64,000 nt of DNA from JBAZKK01 sp041650795 (GTDB lineage Bacteria > Omnitrophota > Gorgyraeia > Gygaellales > Profunditerraquicolaceae). Below the pieces are notes generated by a model, which had not been told where the DNA came from, ran no database searches, and saw only the letters and a list, made by a program, of their open reading frames with translations. A program made the position numbers and the translations under genes. Position 1 is the stretch's first letter; each line of letters opens with the position of its first letter. This document shows positions 57,540 to 64,000 of the stretch, piece by piece. The stretch covers positions 9,433-73,432 of the forward strand of contig JBAZKK010000004.1 of the NCBI GenBank assembly GCA_041650795.1. Direction: 5' to 3'.

Positions 57540-59252
57540 ATGGTTAACAATGAGATTAGCGCGATATTCAGGGATATCGCCGATATCCTGGAAATCAAGG
57601 GTGCCAATCGTTTCCGTATCCGAGCCTACCAGCGTGCGGCGCAAAATATAGACGCCCTCTCCGGAGATTTAGAAACCTACCTTAGAGATAATAGGCTTAC
57701 CGATATCCCTGGCATAGGCAAGGACCTGTCGGGAAAAATCAGGGAGTTTTACCAAAGCGGCAAAATCCGCTTTTATGAAGAACTCAAGAAAAGCCTTCCT
57801 TCGGGGCTTATGGATTTGCTTCAGATACCTTCCGTCGGACCCAAAACTACCAGGCTTCTGTATGAAAAGCTCAAGATAGCCAGTATCGTTGGCCTCGAGC
57901 GGGCAATAAGACTTAAGATGGTATCCGGGATACCCGGGATAAAAGAAAAGACCGTTGAGAATATCAAGAAGGGGATAAAGCTTTTAAGGCGCGGCAGGGA
58001 GCGCATGACCCTGGCTGAGGCGACGGAGCTAGCCGATAAATTCGTAAGTACCCTGAAGAGATTAAAAGAGATAAAGAAAATAGAGGTAGCCGGGAGCCTG
58101 CGTCGCCAAAAGGATACGGTAGGGGACGTTGACATCCTGGTTGTTTCGGATAATCCTGCCAGGGTAATGCGCACTTTTACCTCCATCCCTTTAGTAAGCC
58201 GGATACAAGCTGAAGGGCGGACCAAGTCCTCGGTACGCACGCGGGATGATATTCAGCTGGACTGCAGGGTGGTTGAGGCGAGGTCTTTCGGCGCCGCACT
58301 TATGTATTTTACCGGCTCCAAAAATTTCAATATCAAGCTTCGCCAGTGGGCAATCCGCCGCGGGCTTAAGGTCAACGAATACGCCATCTTACGCAATGAT
58401 AAATTTATTGCCGGCAGGACCGAAAATGAAATCTTTAAATTATTCGGGATTCCTTACATTGAGCCGGAATTAAGAGAAGATGCAGGCGAACTGGAGTTAG
58501 CGCTCAAGGGCGCATTGCCGAAATTGATAGACCTTAAGGATGTCAAGGGCGATCTCCATGTGCATTCCAGCTGGTCGGACGGCAGGGGTTCCATTAAGGA
58601 TATCTCCCACGCTTGCCGGCAGCTGGGTTACTCTTACGTTGCCGTAACCGACCATTCACAGGGCTTGAAGGTCGCCAACGGATTAACCCCCAAAGACCTG
58701 GTTAAGAAGAAAAGGGAGATTGACGCCATAAACCGCGTTCCAGGCGGTCCGCGGTTGCTATATGCCGCCGAGGTAGATATAGACTCCGAGGGGCGCCTGG
58801 ATTATCCTGACAGCATCCTGAAAGAATTCGACCTTGTTGTTGCTTCCATCCATAGCGGTTTTAAGCAAAGCCGCCAGCAGCTTACTAGGAGGATAGTAAA
58901 GGCCTGCGGGAATAAATATGCGCATATCATCGGGCATCCTACCGGCAGGCTATGGGGGACGCGCGAGGCATACGAGATAGACCTCCAAGAGGTCTTTAGG
59001 GCCGCGCATGATACCAATACCCACTTTGAAATCAATTCCTTTCCGGAACGGCTGGATTTTAACGATTACAACTGCCGCCGGGCCAAAGAGGCCGGGATAA
59101 AGCTCGCCATTAGTACCGATGCCCATTCTGTTGATCAGCTTAGTGCCATGAGGTTCGGTCTGGCTATGGCCAGGAGGGGATGGCTGGAGAAAAAAGACGT
59201 TATCAATACCTATCCCCTCGAAGATTTCTTAAAACTTATCGAGAAAAGATGA
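57540..59252 (+). CDS. polX: DNA polymerase/3'-5' exonuclease PolX
   Basis: Bacterial family X polymerase for gap-filling repair. 570 aa: N-terminal HhH-type 8-kDa domain (NRFRIRAYQRAAQNIDAL, LTDIPGIGKDLSGKI, IPSVGPKTTRLLYEKL), palm with catalytic Asp pair VGDVDILV and third Asp in IQLDCRVV, then a C-terminal PHP nuclease domain (GDLHVHSSWSDGRGS, VAVTDHSQG, IIGHPTGR, AISTDAHSVDQL). All three aspartates and the PHP histidines are visible. Confidence 0.94.
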   Translation: MVNNEISAIFRDIADILEIKGANRFRIRAYQRAAQNIDALSGDLETYLRDNRLTDIPGIGKDLSGKIREFYQSGKIRFYEELKKSLPSGLMDLLQIPSVGPKTTRLLYEKLKIASIVGLERAIRLKMVSGIPGIKEKTVENIKKGIKLLRRGRERMTLAEATELADKFVSTLKRLKEIKKIEVAGSLRRQKDTVGDVDILVVSDNPARVMRTFTSIPLVSRIQAEGRTKSSVRTRDDIQLDCRVVEARSFGAALMYFTGSKNFNIKLRQWAIRRGLKVNEYAILRNDKFIAGRTENEIFKLFGIPYIEPELREDAGELELALKGALPKLIDLKDVKGDLHVHSSWSDGRGSIKDISHACRQLGYSYVAVTDHSQGLKVANGLTPKDLVKKKREIDAINRVPGGPRLLYAAEVDIDSEGRLDYPDSILKEFDLVVASIHSGFKQSRQQLTRRIVKACGNKYAHIIGHPTGRLWGTREAYEIDLQEVFRAAHDTNTHFEINSFPERLDFNDYNCRRAKEAGIKLAISTDAHSVDQLSAMRFGLAMARRGWLEKKDVINTYPLEDFLKLIEKR

Positions 59253-60184
59253 AATCGGCACTAATCGTATTTTTGACTATTTTTTTAACAGCTGGTTGCA
59301 GCAAGCCGCCGCTCTACAAGGATACCCGCATTATTATGGGCACCACGGTTGAGGTAATTTCCCCTTACCGCGATTCGGCAGGGATAGTATTTGCGGAAGT
59401 CCAGAGGCTCGATAAGCTCTTAAGCAGGTATAACCCGGAGAGCGAGGTTTCGCTTTTGAATAAAAAGGGTGAGCTCAAGGTGAGCCGCGAGACGATGTAT
59501 GTGCTCAAGGAAGCGAAAGAATTTTGGAGTTTGAGTGACGGCGCTTTTGACGTTACCGTCGTGCCGCTCTTGGACATCTGGGGATTTACGGAACAGGATT
59601 ACCGTGTTCCTTCCGAGGTCGAGATCCGAAAAGCGCTCGGGATGATAGGCTCGGATAAAATTATTTTTAATGAGGGGAATAATGTGGTAAAATTTAAAGT
59701 CCCGGGGCCTATGGTAGATTTAGGCGCGATTGCCAAGGGGTTTGCCGTAGATTCAGCCGTCAAGAAATTAAAAGAGCGCGGGATAGGCAGTTGCCTTATA
59801 AACGCCGGAGGAGATATCTATTGCCTGGGGGTTAAGTCAGGCGCGCCGTGGAGCGTTGCAGTGCAGGACCCGCGCCGCAGCGGTTTTGCGGATTACCTGA
59901 GGCTTAAGGATTGCGCCGTCGCCACCTCGGGGGACTATCGGCAGTTTTTCCAGAGCGGCAAAAGGCGTTACAGCCATATCATGAATCCGCGTACGGGGTA
60001 TCCCGCCGACAGCGGCGTGGTTTCGGTGACGGTGATTGCCCCGGATTGTCTTACGGCTGACGCGCTCGCTACCGCTATTTTTATCCTCGGCAAAGAAAAG
60101 GGCGCGAGATTAGCAGAGAAATTCCGGGGCGTCAAGGTAATGATTATTCAGGAGGAGCATTCCGCAGGGGCAGCGAACAGATGA
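59249..60184 (+). CDS. apbE: FAD:protein FMN transferase ApbE, lipoprotein
   Basis: Attaches FMN to Thr in flavoproteins such as Rnf/Nqr subunits. 311 aa from ATG 59249, whose signal peptide ends in lipobox TAGC (Cys17); the frame is open further upstream within polX. Motifs: IMGTTVEV, LDKLLSRYNPESEVSLLN, VDLGAIAKGFAVD, INAGGDIYC, MNPRTGYP, and VIAPDCLTADALATAIFILG. Periplasmic, Mg-dependent. No Rnf genes in the window. Its ATG overlaps the polX stop. Confidence 0.94.
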   Translation: MKSALIVFLTIFLTAGCSKPPLYKDTRIIMGTTVEVISPYRDSAGIVFAEVQRLDKLLSRYNPESEVSLLNKKGELKVSRETMYVLKEAKEFWSLSDGAFDVTVVPLLDIWGFTEQDYRVPSEVEIRKALGMIGSDKIIFNEGNNVVKFKVPGPMVDLGAIAKGFAVDSAVKKLKERGIGSCLINAGGDIYCLGVKSGAPWSVAVQDPRRSGFADYLRLKDCAVATSGDYRQFFQSGKRRYSHIMNPRTGYPADSGVVSVTVIAPDCLTADALATAIFILGKEKGARLAEKFRGVKVMIIQEEHSAGAANR

Positions 60185-61584
60185 AGAACGGCATGCAGAA
60201 AAAATACATTGAGGTAATAGCCTTGTTCCTGCCGGAGATAAAGGAACTGGTTGCTGTGAAAGATTTCCTGGGGTTGAAGAGTTTCCTCAAGAGCATTAAC
60301 TCCGTGGACCTGGCAGGAGGATGGAGGCGTCTTGAGCCGGCAGAAAAAATTATCGTATTTAAGCTCCTGGGTATCAAGAAAGCGGTAGAGGTATTTGAAA
60401 ACCTTAAATTTGAGGAACAGGAGTATATCCTCAACAATGTCAACAGCCAGGAACTGGTCCAGGTTATCAACGAGATGGCTCCTGACGAGCGGGCCGACCT
60501 TTTTAAGGAATTGCCTCCAAAGGTATTCAAGAAATTTTTTAATCTGGTCAGCAAGGAGGAGGCGCAGGACCTGCGCAAACTACTCGTATACAAAGAAGGG
60601 ACCGCAGGCAGCCTTATGACCACGGAGTTCGTCGAACTCAAAAAAGATATGACTGCCCGCCAGGCGATTCTGTCCATCCAGGGGAACCTGCGCGCAGAAC
60701 ACCGCGAGAATATCTATTCTGTCTTTGTCACCGATGAGAACCATAAGCTTATCGGAAGCATCAGCCTCCAAGAGCTCCTAAAGGCCCCTCCGGATATCCA
60801 GGTTAAGCAGATCATGGCCAGCGCGGAGTTTATCAAACTCAACGCGGAAACCGCCAGCCAGGAGGTGGCGCAGTGGTTTAAGAGATATGACCTGCTTGAT
60901 GTTCCGGTGGTGGATAACGATAACGTGCTCCTGGGTATTATTACCGTGGATGACGTAGTTGAGACAATAGAAAAGGAAGCCACCAAGGATATCTATGAGA
61001 TAGGAAAAATGAACGCGGGCGGAGGCGAGATTATCAGCTATTCCCGTGCCACCGCTGCCGACCTTATCCGCAGGCGCGTCGGCTGGCTGATTCTGCTTTT
61101 GGTATTTGACTTCCTGACCGGAACGGTCCTAAAAAATTTTGAGGCGGTATTAAGCTCGGTGGTTGCCCTGACGTTTTTTATCCCGATGCTTCTGGATACC
61201 GGGGGCAACGCCGGTGCCCAGACCTCCATTACTATTATCAGGGGGTTGGCTACCGGAGACGTTAATTTCAAGAATGTCATGCGCGTTGTCCGGCTGGAGC
61301 TTGGCACTGCCATATTGATGGGTTTGATTGTCGGCGGCGTAGCCTTCGGGAGGGCGATGCTGCTGCAGAAGGATTTCTTTATCTCGGTGGCGGTAGGGAC
61401 AAGCATGATGCTGATTGCGGTATTGGCAATAGGTACCGGAGTATTCCTGCCGCTTTTTTCCAAGAGGGTAGGGCTCGACCCCGCAGTCCTGGCCGGCCCG
61501 ATCACTACCAGCATCGTAGATGTTATAGGTTTAATTATTTATTTCAAGATAGCGCAGCTTTTTATTCCGGCGCTACGCCTTTAG
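60181..61584 (+). CDS. mgtE: Magnesium transporter MgtE
   Basis: 467 aa. N-terminal superhelical domain (LEPAEKIIVFKLL, LFKELPPKVFKKFF), two CBS domains (about residues 135-260: LMTTEFVELKKDMTARQAIL, VDDVVETIEKEATKDIYEIG), the connecting helix, and five C-terminal helices with GWLILLLVFDFLTG, FFIPMLLDTGGNAGAQTSITIIRGL (the conserved PMLxxTGGNAGxQ) and GPITTSIVDVIGLIIYF. Cytoplasmic Mg gates the channel. Overlaps apbE (ATGA). Confidence 0.96.
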   Translation: MKNGMQKKYIEVIALFLPEIKELVAVKDFLGLKSFLKSINSVDLAGGWRRLEPAEKIIVFKLLGIKKAVEVFENLKFEEQEYILNNVNSQELVQVINEMAPDERADLFKELPPKVFKKFFNLVSKEEAQDLRKLLVYKEGTAGSLMTTEFVELKKDMTARQAILSIQGNLRAEHRENIYSVFVTDENHKLIGSISLQELLKAPPDIQVKQIMASAEFIKLNAETASQEVAQWFKRYDLLDVPVVDNDNVLLGIITVDDVVETIEKEATKDIYEIGKMNAGGGEIISYSRATAADLIRRRVGWLILLLVFDFLTGTVLKNFEAVLSSVVALTFFIPMLLDTGGNAGAQTSITIIRGLATGDVNFKNVMRVVRLELGTAILMGLIVGGVAFGRAMLLQKDFFISVAVGTSMMLIAVLAIGTGVFLPLFSKRVGLDPAVLAGPITTSIVDVIGLIIYFKIAQLFIPALRL

Positions 61585-61590
61585 AAAAAT

Positions 61591-62430
61591 ATGCCTACTG
61601 GTAGAATCACCGTCCGCGATGTTTTATCTCTGAAGAACAAGAGCAGGCTCGCTATGCTTACGGCTTACGATTATCCGCTGGCATCGCTGGCAGACAGGGC
61701 CGGAATTGATATCATACTGGTTGGGGATTCCCTGGCCAACGTGGTTTTAGGATTGGAATCTACCACCCAGGTGGGGATGCCTGAGATGCTGCATCATGCC
61801 AAAGCAGTCAGCCGCGCCGTTACCCACGCCCTGGTAGTAGGGGATATGCCTTATGATTCTTATCAGGTTAACAGCGCGGTATGCGTTGAGAACGCGAAGA
61901 GGTTCATCAACGAGGCTGGTTGCGGGGCGGTAAAATTAGAATGGTTTGACAGGTGCCTTGAGGTAACGCAAGCCATAGTTGAATCCGGCATACCGGTAAT
62001 GGGGCATATCGGATTAACTCCTCAAACCGCTGAGAAGATAGGAGGTTTCAAGGTCCAGGGCAAGGATGCCGAGACAGCCCGGCGCCTGATTGACGAAGCG
62101 CTGTCTCTCCAGGAGGAGGGGTGTTTTGCGCTAGTGCTGGAATGCGTTCCGGATAAAATTTCCGAAATCATTACTGCGAGGCTCAAGATTCCTATTATCG
62201 GCATCGGCGCAGGGCCGTACTGCGACGGGCAGGTTTTGGTTATCCACGACCTCCTGGGGCTGTTTGACAGGTACCGCCCGAAGTTCGTCAGGCAGTATCT
62301 AAACCTTGGCCCGCTTATCCAGGGCGCCCTTCAGGAATATGCCCGTGATGTCAGGGAAGGAAGGTTCCCGGCCAAGGAGCACTCTTTCGGCATCAAGGAA
62401 GAAGAGCTTAAAAAACTCACTTCTGATTAG
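61591..62430 (+). CDS. panB: 3-methyl-2-oxobutanoate hydroxymethyltransferase PanB
   Basis: Makes ketopantoate from 2-oxoisovalerate and methylene-tetrahydrofolate. 279 aa; LTAYDYPLASLADRAGIDIILVGDSL, MPEMLHHAKAVSRAV, VGDMPYDSYQ, AVKLEW, GHIGLTPQ, ECVPDKIS, PIIGIGAGPYCDGQVLVIHD all typical. Its stop TAG overlaps the first base pair of a 13-bp inverted repeat that belongs to the dispersed family. Start 6 nt after mgtE. Confidence 0.95.
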   Translation: MPTGRITVRDVLSLKNKSRLAMLTAYDYPLASLADRAGIDIILVGDSLANVVLGLESTTQVGMPEMLHHAKAVSRAVTHALVVGDMPYDSYQVNSAVCVENAKRFINEAGCGAVKLEWFDRCLEVTQAIVESGIPVMGHIGLTPQTAEKIGGFKVQGKDAETARRLIDEALSLQEEGCFALVLECVPDKISEIITARLKIPIIGIGAGPYCDGQVLVIHDLLGLFDRYRPKFVRQYLNLGPLIQGALQEYARDVREGRFPAKEHSFGIKEEELKKLTSD

Positions 62431-62480
62431 AAACACTTTCCCCAACGGCATGGAAAGTGTTTCTAAGGGGGGCCGTCCCT
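62429..62480. repeat. Decayed relative of the palindromic repeat (panB 3' end)
   Basis: Perfect 13-bp inverted repeat AGAAACACTTTCC (62429-62441) / GGAAAGTGTTTCT (62452-62464), 10-nt loop, followed by AAGGGGGGCCGTCCCT, which matches the right end of copy C (AAGGGG...CCGTCCCT). No AGGGACGGTTC left arm remains, so this is a degenerate or recombined member. It can also serve as a transcription terminator hairpin for panB. Confidence 0.6.
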
Positions 62481-62487
62481 AAATGAC

Positions 62488-62516
62488 TTGACAATAGGAT
62501 TAAAATAGGATAAAAA
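62488..62516 (+). promoter_or_regulatory. Predicted promoter for glyQS
   Basis: TTGACA (62488-62493), 17-nt spacer, TAAAAA (62511-62516). It ends about 10 nt before the glyQS ATG, so the leader is short or the transcript nearly leaderless; a T-box is not possible in this space. Confidence 0.5.
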
Positions 62517-62525
62517 TAATAGACT

Positions 62526-63848
62526 ATGCCTGAGCTGATGGATAAAATTATTTCTCTGTGTAAACGCCGCGGGTTTATCTTTCAATCCTCTGAGATCTAC
62601 GGCGGCTTAAGCAATACCTGGGACTACGGCCCTTTCGGGGTAGAGCTTAAAAACAACCTCAAGAGAGCCTGGTGGCGGGCCAACGTATACCAGCGCGACG
62701 ACATCCTGGGGATGGACGCCGCTATTTTGATGCATCCTGGGGTGTGGGGAGCTTCTGGCCATGTCGAGAATTTCTTTGATTTAAAGAGCGATTGTAAATC
62801 CTGCAAGAAACGTTTCAAGGCCGCGGACCTTAAGGAAGGGGTTAATAAATGCCCGGCCTGCGGCGGAGAGCTTACAGAGGCCAGGCCGTTTAACCTTATG
62901 TTTAAAACATACCAGGGGCCGCTTGAGGATGCCGCTAACACGGTATACCTGCGTCCGGAAACCGCCCAGGGGATGTTCGTGAACTTCGCTAATATCCTTG
63001 ATAGCCGTCATCCTAAACTGCCTTTTGGCCTTGCTCAGATAGGAAAGGCCTTCCGCAACGAAATCACGCCAGGAAACTTTACATTCCGCACCCGCGAGTT
63101 TGAGCAGATGGAGATTGAATATTTTACTGCGCCGTCGGATGCCGAGAAGGCCTACGCATATTGGGTCGAAGAGAGGTTTAAGTGGTATCTGGGGCTGGGT
63201 TTAAAAAAGGAAAACCTCAGGAAACGCCCTCACGGCAAGGATGAATTGGCGCATTATGCCAAGTCCTGCACGGATATCGAGTATAACTTTCCTTTCGGAT
63301 GGTCCGAATTGGAAGGGATTGCCAACCGCGCTGACTTTGACTTGAAACAGCACGCCAAGGCCAGCGGCAGGGGCCTGGTTTATTTTGACGACGCCAAAAA
63401 AGAAAAGTTTTACCCCTATATCATCGAGCCCTCGGGAGGGGTGGATCGCAGCGTCCTGGCAGTGCTGGCAGACGCTTACCACGAAGAAGAGGTCAGGGGA
63501 GAGCTGCGCGTAGTGCTGAAGCTCTGCTCTACTTTAGCGCCGGTCAAGGTGGCAGTGCTGCCGCTTTTAAAGAACCGCCCGCAGATTGTGGAGTTGGCCC
63601 GTAAGATTGCTAAAGGGCTTAAGGAATCAATAGTAGCAATCTATGATGATACGGCGGCCATCGGTAAGCTCTACCGAAGGCAGGATGAGGTCGGTACGCT
63701 TTATTGCGTGACGGTTGATGTGCAATCGTTGGAAGACCAGCAGGTTACAGTGCGCGACCGCGATACCATGCAACAGGAGCGGGTGGCGATTGCGCAATTA
63801 AATGAATGTCTGACTAAAAAAATAGGGACGGTTCCGAACCACGGTTAA
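62526..63848 (+). CDS. glyQS: Glycyl-tRNA synthetase, dimeric (alpha2) type
   Basis: Class II synthetase, 440 aa, single-chain form unlike the alpha2beta2 enzyme of proteobacteria. FIFQSSEIYGGLSNTWDYGPFGVELKNNLK, HPGVWGASGHVENF, a Cys zinc site (CKSCKKRF, CPACGGEL), PETAQGMFVNFAN, FGLAQIGKAFRNEITPGNF, FREFEQMEIEYF-like TREFEQMEIEYF, and YIIEPSGGVDRSVL. C-terminal anticodon domain. The last seven residues (GTVPNHG) and the stop lie in a palindromic repeat. Confidence 0.94.
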   Translation: MPELMDKIISLCKRRGFIFQSSEIYGGLSNTWDYGPFGVELKNNLKRAWWRANVYQRDDILGMDAAILMHPGVWGASGHVENFFDLKSDCKSCKKRFKAADLKEGVNKCPACGGELTEARPFNLMFKTYQGPLEDAANTVYLRPETAQGMFVNFANILDSRHPKLPFGLAQIGKAFRNEITPGNFTFRTREFEQMEIEYFTAPSDAEKAYAYWVEERFKWYLGLGLKKENLRKRPHGKDELAHYAKSCTDIEYNFPFGWSELEGIANRADFDLKQHAKASGRGLVYFDDAKKEKFYPYIIEPSGGVDRSVLAVLADAYHEEEVRGELRVVLKLCSTLAPVKVAVLPLLKNRPQIVELARKIAKGLKESIVAIYDDTAAIGKLYRRQDEVGTLYCVTVDVQSLEDQQVTVRDRDTMQQERVAIAQLNECLTKKIGTVPNHG

Positions 63849-63906
63849 AACTGTCCCCACCTGTGATGATGGGGGACACTTTTAAGGGGATTTCAGAACC
63901 GTCCCT
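63824..63906. repeat. Palindromic dispersed repeat, copy C (glyQS 3' end)
   Basis: Outer arms AGGGACGGTTC (63824-63834) / GAACCGTCCCT (63896-63906), perfect. Inner arms GGTTAAAACTGTCCCC and GGGGACACTTTTAA pair imperfectly around a loop of about 12 nt. The glyQS stop codon is in the left inner arm. It separates glyQS from ppdK and provides a strong hairpin but no U-tract. Confidence 0.9.
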
Positions 63907-63937
63907 GACTGAAAAGAAAGGGAGGGTTTTAAAAGAA

Positions 63938-64000
63938 ATGGCAGCAAAATACGTTTATTCCTTCGGCGGTGGCAAGGCGGACGGTAACGAAAGCATGAAG
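63938..64000 (+). CDS. ppdK: Pyruvate, phosphate dikinase PpdK, 3' partial
   Basis: Only the first 21 codons are in the window. MAAKYVYSFGGGKADGNES matches the conserved N-terminus of pyruvate, phosphate dikinase, which interconverts pyruvate, ATP and Pi with PEP, AMP and PPi. SD GGGAGGG lies about 11 nt upstream of the ATG. The rest is beyond the right edge. Confidence 0.85.
   Translation, partial: MAAKYVYSFGGGKADGNESMK

Noticed and set aside
59180..59248. Upstream extension of apbE
   Set aside because: It lies within polX; ATG 59249 begins a typical lipoprotein signal peptide.
1..64000. CRISPR arrays, IS elements, prophage or replication origin
   Set aside because: No regularly spaced repeats, no transposase or integrase ORF, and no dnaA-box cluster were seen.

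Overview
This is a near-continuous stretch of housekeeping genes, almost all on the + strand and packed into operons whose stop and start codons often overlap (ATGA or TGATG junctions). The only minus-strand genes are a thiazole synthase (8828-9601) and a secreted repeat protein (37229-38173). Lipobox signal peptides, a PagL-type outer-membrane lipid A deacylase and a diacylglycerol/undecaprenol kinase point to a diderm. That, together with Wood-Ljungdahl genes, a GuaB3-type IMP dehydrogenase, several PilZ proteins and many small unassigned membrane proteins, fits an anaerobic uncultivated lineage such as Candidatus Omnitrophota. The phylum is an inference from gene content, not something the sequence proves. 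There is no transposase, prophage or CRISPR array.

Layout. 1-4.9 kb: the 3' part of a Wood-Ljungdahl operon (acsV, acsF/cooC, acsD, acsE) ending in dgkA. 4.9-10.5 kb: small envelope and membrane genes, a tRNA(CAT), a cyclic-nucleotide-binding protein, PagL, an ArsP-like permease, and thi4 read leftward under a TPP riboswitch. 10.5-17.4 kb: tilS, ftsH, folP, cdaA, a 45-residue YbbR/CdaR-like anchor, pdxJ, acpS and nnrD. 17.4-17.7 kb: tRNA-Thr, tRNA-Tyr and tRNA-Gly. 17.8-20 kb: a divergent thymidylate synthase, a PilZ protein, gpsA and tRNA-Pro. 20-29 kb: an aspartate-family operon (PilZ, hom, thrC, coaB, an ApgM-like probable homoserine kinase, cstA, lysC, cimA). 29-36.7 kb: valS, nadC, a HEAT-repeat protein, uvrB and coaX. 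36.6-38.7 kb: an accessory segment rich in regulatory RNA, with a candidate c-di-GMP-I-like riboswitch before a PilZ gene and a minus-strand repeat protein whose long leader carries a duplicated structured element. 38.6-45.9 kb: groES-groEL under CIRCE, a two-component pair, guaB3 and guaA. 45.9-56.6 kb: dnaE, HU, hisS, a shortened aspS, a LysM lipoprotein, phoH, pgpH, ybeY and recO. 56.6-64 kb: panE, polX, apbE, mgtE, panB, glyQS and the start of ppdK.

How the genes fit together. Acetyl-CoA production by the Wood-Ljungdahl pathway is matched by scattered CoA-biosynthesis genes (panB, panE, coaX, coaB) and by acpS. Cyclic di-AMP synthesis (cdaA) and breakdown (pgpH) are both present. Three PilZ proteins and a possible c-di-GMP riboswitch suggest c-di-GMP signalling.

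Most worth a second look: (1) a dispersed palindromic repeat family with outer arms AGGGACGGTTC / GAACCGTCCCT sitting at the 3' ends of uvrB, panE and glyQS, with a decayed relative after panB; in uvrB it encodes the last ~25 residues; (2) a 29-nt perfectly repeated structured RNA element in the leader of the minus-strand gene at 37229-38173; (3) a tRNA(CAT) in which the tertiary pair 19-56 appears to have changed from G-C to A-U; (4) a bacterial-type aspartyl-tRNA synthetase that has lost its GAD insertion domain.
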